This document shows positions 27,126-35,046 of a DNA stretch of 64,000 nt, piece after piece. A program made the position numbers and the translations under genes. The notes beneath the pieces are model-generated. The model searched no databases. It was not told the DNA's origin and was given only the letters and a program-made list of their open reading frames with translations. Source of the DNA: Ureibacillus composti (GTDB lineage: Bacteria; Bacillota; Bacilli; Bacillales_A; Planococcaceae); NCBI GenBank assembly GCA_030348875.1, contig JAUCEP010000002.1, positions 947,001 through 1,011,000 on the forward strand, given 5' to 3'. Numbering within the stretch: position 1 is the stretch's first letter; each line of letters starts with the position of its first letter.

Positions 27126-27845
27126 TTAACTGAAATTTTTAATTAGCGCTCTCTTTAAATCTGGTTTCCAATATTTCCATGAATGGTTGCCGTCAAATTC
27201 TTCAAAAAATGTATCGTATCCTTTATTAACTAATAACTCGTGTAATTTACGATTTGGTGTTAGGAAGTCTTTAATTTTCTTATCTGTTGTTAACACCTTT
27301 TCTTCTCCTGTGCCAACAATATGATAAATTGATATTTTATCTTGAACATTAGACTCTTCTACTGCCTTTAACACGAATTCATCCACATAGGGTGATTGTA
27401 AAATTACTTTACTAAAAATATTTGGATATTTAAATGCAGCTAGTAATGAAGCAGTTGCTGCCATTGAATCACCTATTACTCCTCTGCTCGAACCTAATTG
27501 AATCGTTGAATATTCTTGATCGATATAGGGAATAAGTTCATGAGCTAAAAAACGTAGGTAAGCTATATTTTGATCGCCCGTAGGTATATATTTCCTTCTC
27601 CGATCTTGCACGTCTTTATATGGAACCCCAACAATAATAAGATCTTCAATTTCATAATCCTCAATTAACTGATCAGCAAGTCGAGCGATTCCACCTAATT
27701 GAAAATAATCTTTTCCATCAGAAGCGATTAAGAGATTATATTTATAAAGTGGGGTGTAGTTAGCCGGGATATATATTAATATTTCCATTTCCTCTTGAAG
27801 CTCATTACTAAAAAGTGTAATGTCCTTAACTGTTCCTTTTTCCAC
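27126..27845 (-). CDS. yjcH: Putative esterase YjcH
   Basis: Alpha/beta-hydrolase of the Esterase_D type, 239 residues. The nucleophile elbow is VIGDSMAATASL (Ser at about 129), and the C-terminal FDGNHSWKYWKP supplies the catalytic His. No signal peptide is seen, so it is cytoplasmic. The minus-strand AAGGAGGAACATC precedes the GTG start. It is first gene of the yjcH-G-F operon; the substrate is unknown. Confidence 0.85.
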   Translation of the reverse strand: MEKGTVKDITLFSNELQEEMEILIYIPANYTPLYKYNLLIASDGKDYFQLGGIARLADQLIEDYEIEDLIIVGVPYKDVQDRRRKYIPTGDQNIAYLRFLAHELIPYIDQEYSTIQLGSSRGVIGDSMAATASLLAAFKYPNIFSKVILQSPYVDEFVLKAVEESNVQDKISIYHIVGTGEEKVLTTDKKIKDFLTPNRKLHELLVNKGYDTFFEEFDGNHSWKYWKPDLKRALIKNFS

Positions 27846-28299
27846 GATGTTCCTCCTTAGTAATTATCTAAAGCATATGTGCTCTGCTTTTCTTGATGAT
27901 TAGTCCTAGCTATTCGGGACACATAGACACGAATCAGTACTAGTGTGTACAAGAGCAGTGAATGCTAACTGTGTGACGTTAGGTTTGCAAAGCAAATGTA
28001 CTCACAGGATATTAGTTTAAAGTCGACGTTTACGTCAACAAAGTGCTTTACTATATAGCACAATGTATAACTTTGGACCCTTACCCACGTCAGTTTAGGC
28101 TAGTTGTTGCGGAGTGATAAGTAAATCCCGTAATGTTCACGTGGAAATAAATAAGCTATTACCTAGCAAAGCACTCACCGCTTTTCTTACCGAAATTGTA
28201 TCATAAACGTTTGTTAGCGTGTATTATGTAGTAAGACGTATTCTAGTATAATAGATGAAATATTATTGACCATTTAACTATTTAGAAAAGAGGCCAGAA
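27846..28299. other. 454-base intergenic region, no gene recognised
   Basis: No supported frame or RNA family. It has noticeably more CG dinucleotides and less AT run structure than other gaps here, with short hairpins such as GACGTTTACGTC. The segment GCTCTGCTTTTCTT (about 27881-27894) recurs imperfectly as CTCACCGCTTTTCTT (about 28170-28185). It must hold the divergent promoters of yjcH and the downstream pgpA-like gene. Confidence 0.35.
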
Positions 28300-28887
28300 A
28301 TGATGCATAATAAAAACGTACGTGTCCATTCTCAAGACGTGACAGCTGCAGCTAAAGCAGCTTTAATTCGTCGTGGTGTTAAAATAGAAGATATTGCTGA
28401 AATAGTCCATGAAATGCAAAACCCCTATAATCCAGGTTTAACACTTGAACACTGTATTCATTCAGTAGAGCGTGTTTTATCGAAACGTGAAGTTCAACAC
28501 GCCTTATTAGTAGGAATTGAGCTAGATGAGTTAGCAGAAAAGAAAATGTTATCTGAGCCATTACAAACGATTGTCGAATCAGATGAAGGGTTATTCGGGG
28601 TCGATGAAACAATTGCAATTGGTTCGGTTTTAACATATGGAAGTATTGCATTAACGACATACGGGCATTTAGATAAGAAAAAAGTAGGGATTATTGAAAA
28701 ATTAGATACGAAAGCTGGAAACGGCATCAATACATTTTTAGATGATTTAGTAGGCAGTATTGCAGCAAGCGCAGCTTCCCGTATTGCTCATAAAATGCGA
28801 GATTTAGAAGAAGAAGGGGAAACGTTTGCAGATGTTCCTCCAGTTGTTCTGGGTCCAAAAACAGAATCAGATCAAGATGATGAATAA
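28300..28887 (+). CDS. Phosphatidylglycerophosphatase A-like protein (YutG/YpjQ type)
   Basis: Protein of 195 residues resembling the PgpA/YutG/YpjQ group, with VDETIAIGSVLTYGSIALTTYGHLDKKKVGIIEKLDTKAGNGINTFLDDLVGSIAASAASRIAH carrying the conserved acidic residues. Unlike E. coli PgpA it has no obvious multi-helix membrane region, as is usual in Bacillus homologues. The acidic tail TESDQDDE is probably dispensable. Phosphatase activity on phosphatidylglycerophosphate is inferred from the family only. Confidence 0.75.
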   Translation: MMHNKNVRVHSQDVTAAAKAALIRRGVKIEDIAEIVHEMQNPYNPGLTLEHCIHSVERVLSKREVQHALLVGIELDELAEKKMLSEPLQTIVESDEGLFGVDETIAIGSVLTYGSIALTTYGHLDKKKVGIIEKLDTKAGNGINTFLDDLVGSIAASAASRIAHKMRDLEEEGETFADVPPVVLGPKTESDQDDE

Positions 28888-28904
28888 AGGATTATAACAT
28901 AACA

Positions 28905-28945
28905 GAAATGCATGATCTTCTTTTTTAGAAACATGCATTTTTTTA
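28905..28945 (+). terminator. Terminator of the PgpA-like gene
   Basis: AAATGCATG (28906-28914) and CATGCATTT (28932-28940) pair, followed by TTTT. The loop is long (17 nt). Confidence 0.7.
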
Positions 28946-29109
28946 ACGTTCAAAAATATTAAGATTACATAGTGAAGTTAATGATGATCATTTTGAATGC
29001 AACCTAACAATAATTCATAGTGATAATTTGAAAAAATAAAAAATGATTAGCAAAAGGAACTTGTAAATGAGTTCATCGTCTTAAGAAAGAAAAAATGAGG
29101 TTTATTCAA

Positions 29110-29727
29110 ATGATTGATTTAAAAACAATATTAACTACTGGAATTGTTATGATTTCAGTGATTATTTATTTGCTCTTTTTTTATCCATCAAAAGAGAGCA
29201 CAACAACTGATCTTGATAATGAGGATGGATATAAAATCACCCCAGATTATGCTATGAAACTAACCGGAAATGATTTAATACCTGTTGAATATATATCTAC
29301 AAATGACGGAGATACATTTAGAGTGAAAGTAAATGGTAAAGAAAAACGTGTTAGATTATTAATGGTCGATACACCAGAGATGAATTATGAAGATCAGAAT
29401 CCGATGCCATACGCAGAAGAAGCAAAAGATTTTACGAGTAGTTTATTAGAAAATGCGTCAAAAATTGAAATATTATTTGATATTGGCGATGAAACCGATC
29501 ATTACGGCAGATTATTATCTTATGTTTTCGTGGATGGTGTATTACTACAAGAAGCATTAATTAAAGAAGGGTATGCTGCAGTAAGATTTATTTATGAACC
29601 AAATAATACACTTGAAGAAGATCTTAAAGAAATACAACAAGTGGCGGAAAACAAAAAAATAAACATTTGGGAAAATGAAAATTACTTACAAAATGATGGA
29701 TATCACCCAGAGATTATTCAACAATAA
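29110..29727 (+). CDS. Membrane-anchored thermonuclease (SNase-like)
   Basis: Nuclease of 205 residues. One N-terminal hydrophobic helix (about 5-25) anchors or exports it. The staphylococcal nuclease fold shows NDGDTFRVKVNGKEKRVRLLMVDTPEMN (metal-binding Asp and first catalytic Arg), EAKDFTSSLL, and ETDHYGRLLSYVFVDGVLLQEALIKEGYAAV with the second Arg. It degrades DNA/RNA outside the membrane, compare YncB/YhcR of B. subtilis. I prefer the ATG at 29110, which has TGAGG 9 nt upstream. Confidence 0.88.
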   Translation: MIDLKTILTTGIVMISVIIYLLFFYPSKESTTTDLDNEDGYKITPDYAMKLTGNDLIPVEYISTNDGDTFRVKVNGKEKRVRLLMVDTPEMNYEDQNPMPYAEEAKDFTSSLLENASKIEILFDIGDETDHYGRLLSYVFVDGVLLQEALIKEGYAAVRFIYEPNNTLEEDLKEIQQVAENKKINIWENENYLQNDGYHPEIIQQ

Positions 29728-29929
29728 ATGGAATCAAGCCTAGTTCTATAAATAAAGGAAAAATATTCCCTTAATTAGAAAATAGCAATGAAAATAGGAT
29801 GAATTGAGGAAGAAATTTCCCTTATGTCTGAAAAATGCTACAAGTGGAAATACAAATTTATAGGTACTTTTTGAACAGAAAGACAAAATTCCAATGAGAT
29901 CAATAGTTTAGTTTGCCATTATAAAATCA

Positions 29930-29972
29930 AAGGGCTGCTTTCGAATTTAATCGAAAGCAGCCCATTTTTTTA
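29930..29972 (+). terminator. Terminator between convergent genes
   Basis: GGGCTGCTTTCGA (29932-29944) and TCGAAAGCAGCCC (29951-29963) form a perfect 13-bp stem with a 6-nt loop and ATTTTTT after it. It lies about 200 bases past the nuclease stop and just past the stop of the small acidic gene on the other strand. Confidence 0.9.
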
Positions 29973-29993
29973 AAAAATGTTCATTTTGACAAT

Positions 29994-30200
29994 TTATACA
30001 ACTTCTTGTGAATCAATATAATCATCAAATGCTTCTTCCTCATTTGGAATTACTTCTTCGTCTGGCAATTCTTCTTCGCTTAATGCATTGCTTAAGTATA
30101 AAAAAGATTCGTTCTCTAATTGATGAATTTTTTCCTCATTTAAGCCAATGGATAAAGGACCTGAAAAGATTCCTCCCCACCAAGTATCAGTCGAAATCAT
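29994..30200 (-). CDS. Small acidic protein of unknown function
   Basis: Protein of 68 residues. The N-terminal MISTDTWWGGIFSGPLSIGLNEEKIH is followed by a strongly acidic C-terminal half (about 17 Asp/Glu). AAAGGAGG lies 8 nt before the ATG, which with the terminator beyond the stop supports a real gene. I recognise no family. The WWGG plus amphipathic beginning and acidic tail resemble a peripheral membrane or spore-associated peptide, but this is a guess. Confidence 0.6.
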   Translation of the reverse strand: MISTDTWWGGIFSGPLSIGLNEEKIHQLENESFLYLSNALSEEELPDEEVIPNEEEAFDDYIDSQEVV

Positions 30201-30350
30201 TTAAATTGCCTCCTTTGGGTTAATTCCTTAATTTACTAAAGAATAACTCATTTCTTTTAAAAGGAATTATGTTAGAAGTTGTAGTAAATTGTACATAGTT
30301 ATTATTCGCAGTAGATTTTATTTTATGTATTAAAGGAGAATGAAAAAATA

Positions 30351-31742
30351 ATGACATATTTCACACAAGATGATGTGGAACAAATGATTGAAGAGCAGAA
30401 AGCGCTTTATTATTCAGGTGTAACAAAAGATATAAGTTTTAGAAAATCTCAACTACAAAAATTAAAATTATCGATAAAAAAATATGAAAAAGAAGTTCTT
30501 CACGCTCTTAAAGTAGACCTTAATAAAAGTGAATTTGAAGCGTATGCTAATGAAGTTGGATTTGTATTGGATAGTATTCAATATATGCTAAAAAATATCG
30601 ATGAGTGGGCGGAGCCAGTTCCAGTTAAAACGCCAATTCAATTTCAACCAGCAAAAAGTTTTATTGTTCATGATCCTTATGGTGTAGTACTAATCATTGG
30701 ACCATTTAATTATCCGTTTCAATTAGTTATGGAACCCTTAATTGGAGCAATTATTGGCGGAAATACGGCAATTGTAAAGCCTTCCGAATCATCAGTAGAA
30801 ACTTGCAAAATCGTAAAAAAAATTATCGAGGAAACATTTGAATCCGATTATGTTCGCGTAGTAGAAGGAGAAAAAGACGAAGTAACTGCTCTAATACATG
30901 CTCCGTTTGATTATATTTTCTTTACAGGTAGTGTGGCCGTTGGAAAAATAGTCATGCGCGCGGCTTCAGAAAGACTTACTCCTATTACATTAGAATTAGG
31001 TGGGAAAAGTCCGGCCATTGTGGATCACACGGCAAACATAGATGTGGCAGTAAAAAGAATTGCTTGGGGTAAGTTTAATAATAATGGGCAAACTTGTGTA
31101 GCTCCCGATTATTGTTTAGTTCATGCGTCTGTTTATGATGAGTTCGTAACAAAATTAAAATTAGTAATTATAGATTTTTTCGGCGAAGATGCTATGAACA
31201 GTGAAGATTATGGACGAATCATAAATAATCGTCAATTCAATCGGTTAGTAAATATTTTACAATTAGAAAAACAAAATATTTCGTTTGGGGGTAAGGTGGA
31301 CCCTAAAAGTCGATATATTGAACCAACAATCGTTGAAGGTGTAAATTGGTCGAACCCAGTGATGGAGGACGAGATTTTCGGACCTATTCTTCCTATTATG
31401 CCGTTTGAACATTTAGGAAAGGCATTTAATGAGATTCGCCAAAAGCCAAAACCACTTGCAGCCTATTTCTTTTCAGAACACGAAAAAGCAATTGATTACT
31501 TTTTACAGGAACTTTCTTTTGGTGGTGGGTGTATTAATGATACGGTAATTCAGTGTGGAAATCCGTACCTTCCATTTGGCGGAGTAGGACCCTCAGGATT
31601 GAATGCCTACCACGGAAAAGCAAGCTTCGATACTTTTACACATTCAAAATCAATTATGAAGCGTTCATCTAAGTTTTCTAACAATATTTTATTCCCTCCA
31701 TATAAACAGAAAGTGAAATTAGTTCGTAAGATTATGAAATAG
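30351..31742 (+). CDS. Aldehyde dehydrogenase (YwdH/class 3 type)
   Basis: NAD(P)-dependent dehydrogenase of 463 residues oxidising aldehydes to acids. PFNYPFQLVMEPLIGAI and GGNTAIVKPSE form the cofactor fold, the general base Glu is in LELGGKSPAIV, and the nucleophile Cys in NNGQTCVAPDYCL (about residue 243). PFGGVGPSGLNAYHGKASFDTFTHSKS closes the family pattern. The short N-terminus and hydrophobic C-terminus are typical of fatty aldehyde/class 3 ALDHs. AAAGGAGAATG precedes the ATG. Confidence 0.9.
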   Translation: MTYFTQDDVEQMIEEQKALYYSGVTKDISFRKSQLQKLKLSIKKYEKEVLHALKVDLNKSEFEAYANEVGFVLDSIQYMLKNIDEWAEPVPVKTPIQFQPAKSFIVHDPYGVVLIIGPFNYPFQLVMEPLIGAIIGGNTAIVKPSESSVETCKIVKKIIEETFESDYVRVVEGEKDEVTALIHAPFDYIFFTGSVAVGKIVMRAASERLTPITLELGGKSPAIVDHTANIDVAVKRIAWGKFNNNGQTCVAPDYCLVHASVYDEFVTKLKLVIIDFFGEDAMNSEDYGRIINNRQFNRLVNILQLEKQNISFGGKVDPKSRYIEPTIVEGVNWSNPVMEDEIFGPILPIMPFEHLGKAFNEIRQKPKPLAAYFFSEHEKAIDYFLQELSFGGGCINDTVIQCGNPYLPFGGVGPSGLNAYHGKASFDTFTHSKSIMKRSSKFSNNILFPPYKQKVKLVRKIMK

Positions 31743-31876
31743 TATAAAAGTTCTAATTAAAAAGATGTTCCAAGTTTTTCTTTTGATTAATTTTTACCTT
31801 ATTTTATTAACATCAAAAAAATCTTTAAACGAATGCTATAATATATAGATATAAAATCACAAAAAATACTCATTTC

Positions 31877-31907
31877 TAATAACTGTTGCGAATCGTAACA
31901 GTTATTA
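31877..31907. repeat. 11-bp inverted repeat upstream of the M42 peptidase gene
   Basis: TAATAACTGTT (31877-31887) and AACAGTTATTA (31897-31907) are exact complements with a 9-bp centre GCGAATCGT. No T tract follows, so an operator or a leader hairpin is more likely than a terminator. It lies 65 bp before the start codon. Confidence 0.55.
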
Positions 31908-31972
31908 ATACATAAAAATATGTCGATTATTGACGGATTTTGATATGATATAAGGGTTGAGGGGGCTTTTTA

Positions 31973-33034
31973 ATGAAGCATGTTTTTGATGAGAAGAGCA
32001 CAGTTAATTTACTTGACCAGCTTGTCCATATTGCTAGTCCAAGTGGTTATACAAAAGAAATCATGAAATTTATTGAATCATATATAAAAGGACTAGTGAT
32101 TCCTTATAAAAGAACGAATAAAGGTGCCATTATTGCTACAGTTAAAGGTGAAAACGACCAGCAACAACGTTTGTTTACTGCACATACAGATACACTTGGT
32201 GCGATGGTAAAAGAGGTAAAAACAAATGGCCGTTTAAAACTTACAATGGTAGGTGGATTCAATTGGAATGCTGTTGAAGGTGAATATTGTACGATTCACA
32301 CTGCCAGTGGTAAAAAAATTCGTGGTACCATTTTAATGCATGAAACAACAGTTCATGTTTATCGAAATGCTGGAGAACTAAAACGTGATGAAAATCATAT
32401 AGAAGTTCGTATAGATGAGAAGGTAAAAAATGATGTAGATGTTCGAAAAGTTGGTATCGAAGTTGGAGATTTTGTCTCCTTTGATCCGCGATTTGAAGTG
32501 ACAGAATCAGGTTTCATTAAATCTCGTCATTTAGATGATAAAGCCAGTACAGCATTATTATTGCAATTAATGAAATATATCAAAAATAATAAAATCAAAC
32601 TACCTTACACAACTCATTTCTATATTTCTAATAATGAAGAAATTGGGTACGGTGGAAATTCCAATATACCTTCTGAAGTTGTGGATTATATTGCTGTTGA
32701 TATGGGCGCAATAGGTGATGGTCAAAGTTCTGATGAATACACAGTATCAATCTGTGCAAAGGATTCTAGCGGTCCATATCATTATGAATTAACACGTTAT
32801 ATTGTTGAGTTAGCCAAACAGAATCAAATCAATTATAAGCTTGATATATATCCTCATTACGGTTCAGATGCATCTGCAGCAATACGTGCAGGCTTCGATG
32901 TAAGACATGCACTATTTGGACCAGGAATAGAATCGTCACATGCTTATGAACGAACACATCTTGATTCATTAAAAGAGACTGCAGAGTTACTATATGTTTT
33001 TGTTACTTCACCTATTGTTGAATTGGAGGGTTAA
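31973..33034 (+). CDS. M42-family metallo-aminopeptidase
   Basis: Co-catalytic zinc aminopeptidase of 353 residues (FrvX/YsdC/YtoP-like, with glutamyl aminopeptidase or endoglucanase-annotated relatives). Metal ligands appear in FTAHTDTLG, KSRHLDDKASTALL, ISNNEEIGYGG, VDMGAIG and SSHAYERTHLDS, in family order. These enzymes form tetrahedral dodecamers that trim peptides in the cytoplasm. GGTTGAGGGGGC precedes the ATG. Only 3 bp separate it from murE, so the two are cotranscribed. Confidence 0.9.
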   Translation: MKHVFDEKSTVNLLDQLVHIASPSGYTKEIMKFIESYIKGLVIPYKRTNKGAIIATVKGENDQQQRLFTAHTDTLGAMVKEVKTNGRLKLTMVGGFNWNAVEGEYCTIHTASGKKIRGTILMHETTVHVYRNAGELKRDENHIEVRIDEKVKNDVDVRKVGIEVGDFVSFDPRFEVTESGFIKSRHLDDKASTALLLQLMKYIKNNKIKLPYTTHFYISNNEEIGYGGNSNIPSEVVDYIAVDMGAIGDGQSSDEYTVSICAKDSSGPYHYELTRYIVELAKQNQINYKLDIYPHYGSDASAAIRAGFDVRHALFGPGIESSHAYERTHLDSLKETAELLYVFVTSPIVELEG

Positions 33035-33037
33035 TGT

Positions 33038-34507
33038 ATGTATGTAGAAGAATTATTAAGTGTAATCCCATTGAAAAAAGTTATTGGACAATTGCCATCT
33101 AATGTGAAAGATCTTGCCATCGATTCGAGAGGCGTTCAACCTAAAAGTGTATTTATTTGTATAAAAGGATACACGGTTGACGGTCATGATTATGCGCAAA
33201 AAGCTGTAGACGCTGGGGCTACAATAGTTGTAGCTGAAAGAGAATTAGCTTTAGATGGCAATGTTGCACAAGTGATTGTTCCAAATACAGATCGAGTATT
33301 GGGATTACTTGCGGCGAAATTCTTTGATTACCCTTCACAAGATATTATGATGATTGGTGTTACAGGTACAAACGGGAAAACGAGTGTTTCCTCAATCATT
33401 CATCAAATTCTAGTTGGAATGGGTGAAAAATCAGCGGTCTCTGGAACGATAGGGTTCAACCTTAATGGTGTTCTATATGAATCAGCAAATACGACAAGTA
33501 ATGCACTAAGTACACAACAAATGATTTTTCGTGCCAAAATGGAAGGCTGTCGAGCAATGATTATGGAAGTGTCTTCCCATGGTCTAGCTCTTGGTCGTTT
33601 AGCAGGAGTAGATTATGATGTGGCTGTCTTTACGAATTTGACTCACGATCATTTAGATTTCCATGGAACGATGGAAGAGTACGGTCATGCAAAAGGTTTA
33701 TTATTCTCACAAATGGGCCAAGACCTTACAAAAAATAAATGTGTAGTGTTAAATGCCGATGATCCTTGGTCTGAGAAATATGCAAAAATGACACCATATC
33801 CTGTCTGGTCATATGGTCTACATAACGAAGCAATTTTTAGAGCGGAAAACTGTAATTATGAAAATAATTTTACAACGTTCGATATGGTCACACCAGAAGG
33901 AATATTCCCAGTACAAATGCAATTGCTAGGCGAGTTTAATGTTTATAATGTGTTAGCTGCCACAGCAGTGTTCTATGGAAAAGGGTTTCCACTAGATGTA
34001 ATTATTGAACAAATAGAGAATCTAACACCTGTTAGAGGTCGTATGGAAAGAGTCAAAACAAACTTACCTTTACAAATTTTTGTAGATTATGCACATACAC
34101 CTGATGCAATCGAGAAAGCAATTAATGCGGCATTACCTTATAAAGAACCAGGTAAAAAGTTAATCTTCTTAGTGGGTACCGGTGGAAATCGAGATAAATC
34201 AAAGCGACCAGCAATGGCAGAAAAAGCGTCAATAGCAGATTATGTTGTACTAACAACCGATGACCCTCGCTATGAAGAATATGATAGTATTACAGGGGAT
34301 CTAGCTAAAGGAATGCAACATGATAATTATGCTTGTATCGGTGACCGTGCGGAAGCGGTTCGTCATGCGGTGTCAGTTGCAGAACCTGGTGATATTATTA
34401 TCTTTGCAGGTAAAGGTCATGAGGACTATCAAATAATTGGTAACACAAAATATCCACACAGTGACGCAGAAATTGCCGTTGATGCAGCTCGCTTAAAATT
34501 CGTTTAA
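33038..34507 (+). CDS. murE: UDP-MurNAc-tripeptide synthetase (MurE), outside the dcw cluster
   Basis: Ligase of 489 residues adding the third residue to UDP-MurNAc-L-Ala-D-Glu. ATP site GVTGTNGKTS (about residues 107-116), VDYAHTPDAIEKAI, GTGGNRDKSKRPAMA and AGKGHEDYQIIG are intact. The substrate motif reads TTDDPRYEEYD. Enzymes for meso-diaminopimelate usually have DNPR and lysine enzymes D(D/N)P(N/A), so DDPR is intermediate. The gene follows an M42 peptidase by 3 bp and precedes prfC, as S. aureus murE (a lysine enzyme) does. Whether it adds lysine or diaminopimelate cannot be settled here. Confidence 0.92.
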   Translation: MYVEELLSVIPLKKVIGQLPSNVKDLAIDSRGVQPKSVFICIKGYTVDGHDYAQKAVDAGATIVVAERELALDGNVAQVIVPNTDRVLGLLAAKFFDYPSQDIMMIGVTGTNGKTSVSSIIHQILVGMGEKSAVSGTIGFNLNGVLYESANTTSNALSTQQMIFRAKMEGCRAMIMEVSSHGLALGRLAGVDYDVAVFTNLTHDHLDFHGTMEEYGHAKGLLFSQMGQDLTKNKCVVLNADDPWSEKYAKMTPYPVWSYGLHNEAIFRAENCNYENNFTTFDMVTPEGIFPVQMQLLGEFNVYNVLAATAVFYGKGFPLDVIIEQIENLTPVRGRMERVKTNLPLQIFVDYAHTPDAIEKAINAALPYKEPGKKLIFLVGTGGNRDKSKRPAMAEKASIADYVVLTTDDPRYEEYDSITGDLAKGMQHDNYACIGDRAEAVRHAVSVAEPGDIIIFAGKGHEDYQIIGNTKYPHSDAEIAVDAARLKFV

Positions 34508-34582
34508 AAAACTAGAATTATAATATAATCAGTTTTAGATTAACCGTAAAATAGCTCATTCAAATACTCGATAAATACTGAG

Positions 34583-34630
34583 CAGAGTGTAGTCAAAGTC
34601 ACCATGACTTTCTCTACACTCTATTTTTTA
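34583..34630 (+). terminator. Terminator of the M42 peptidase-murE operon
   Basis: AGAGTGTAG (34584-34592) and CTACACTCT (34614-34622), with AAAGTC/GACTTT pairing inside, followed by ATTTTTTA. Confidence 0.85.
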
Positions 34631-34669
34631 AATAGCAATGATTACGACAACTGTATTGTGGGATAAATA

Positions 34670-34976
34670 AATCAATTACACCTCGGCGTAATTGCGTCCG
34701 GATTTTGAATTGTGCTTGGACCTGCACGAGGGCCAACACGATGTCGGTCATGCCGTCAATGCCAAAAGGACGTGGCGTTTTGACGGCAAAGGTCAGTTAG
34801 CCTTGTCGCACGAAGCTACGATCTTAGGCTAACTTCCAATAAGATCCTCTCAAAATCCGTGACATCCGCCGAAGGCATTATCTTCATTCAGTCGGGGTTT
34901 GGACAATCTCTGAATAAAAGAGTAAATTGTGCATTAATGTCCCACCTATAGAGGAGGGTGTCATCTGCTGAATGAA
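34670..34976. repeat. Dispersed repeat family B, copy 1, interrupted by a family A unit
   Basis: The left part (34670-34715) matches 62165-62210 at all but two positions, including ACGCCTCGGCGTAATTGCGT-like sequence (a palindrome core). The right part from 34842 (ATCCTCTCAAAATCCGTGAC and onward through TTCATTCAG, GGGTTTGG, CTGAATAAAAGAG and CACCTATAG) matches 62221-62335. The 126 bases between are absent from the 62-kb copy. No gene is present. The family looks like a non-autonomous element or intergenic repeat. Confidence 0.8.
34716..34841. repeat. Structured palindromic repeat, copy 2, nested inside family B
   Basis: GGCCAAC...GTCGGTC (34731-34737/34743-34749) and GCCGTCAATGCCA...TGGCGTTTTGACGGC (34752-34787) correspond to the hairpins of the 3400-3540 element, keeping GGACGTGGCGTTTT but with changed stem sequence that still pairs. 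A further stem GTTAGCC/GGCTAAC (34796-34802/34827-34833) follows. Its edges coincide with the break in the surrounding repeat, so it looks inserted. Confidence 0.75.
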
Positions 34977-35046
34977 AATAAAATGGTTGTGCAAATAGCG
35001 GTAATTCTTATATTATAGGGAAGGTAGAAAAAAGGAGACGTTAAAG

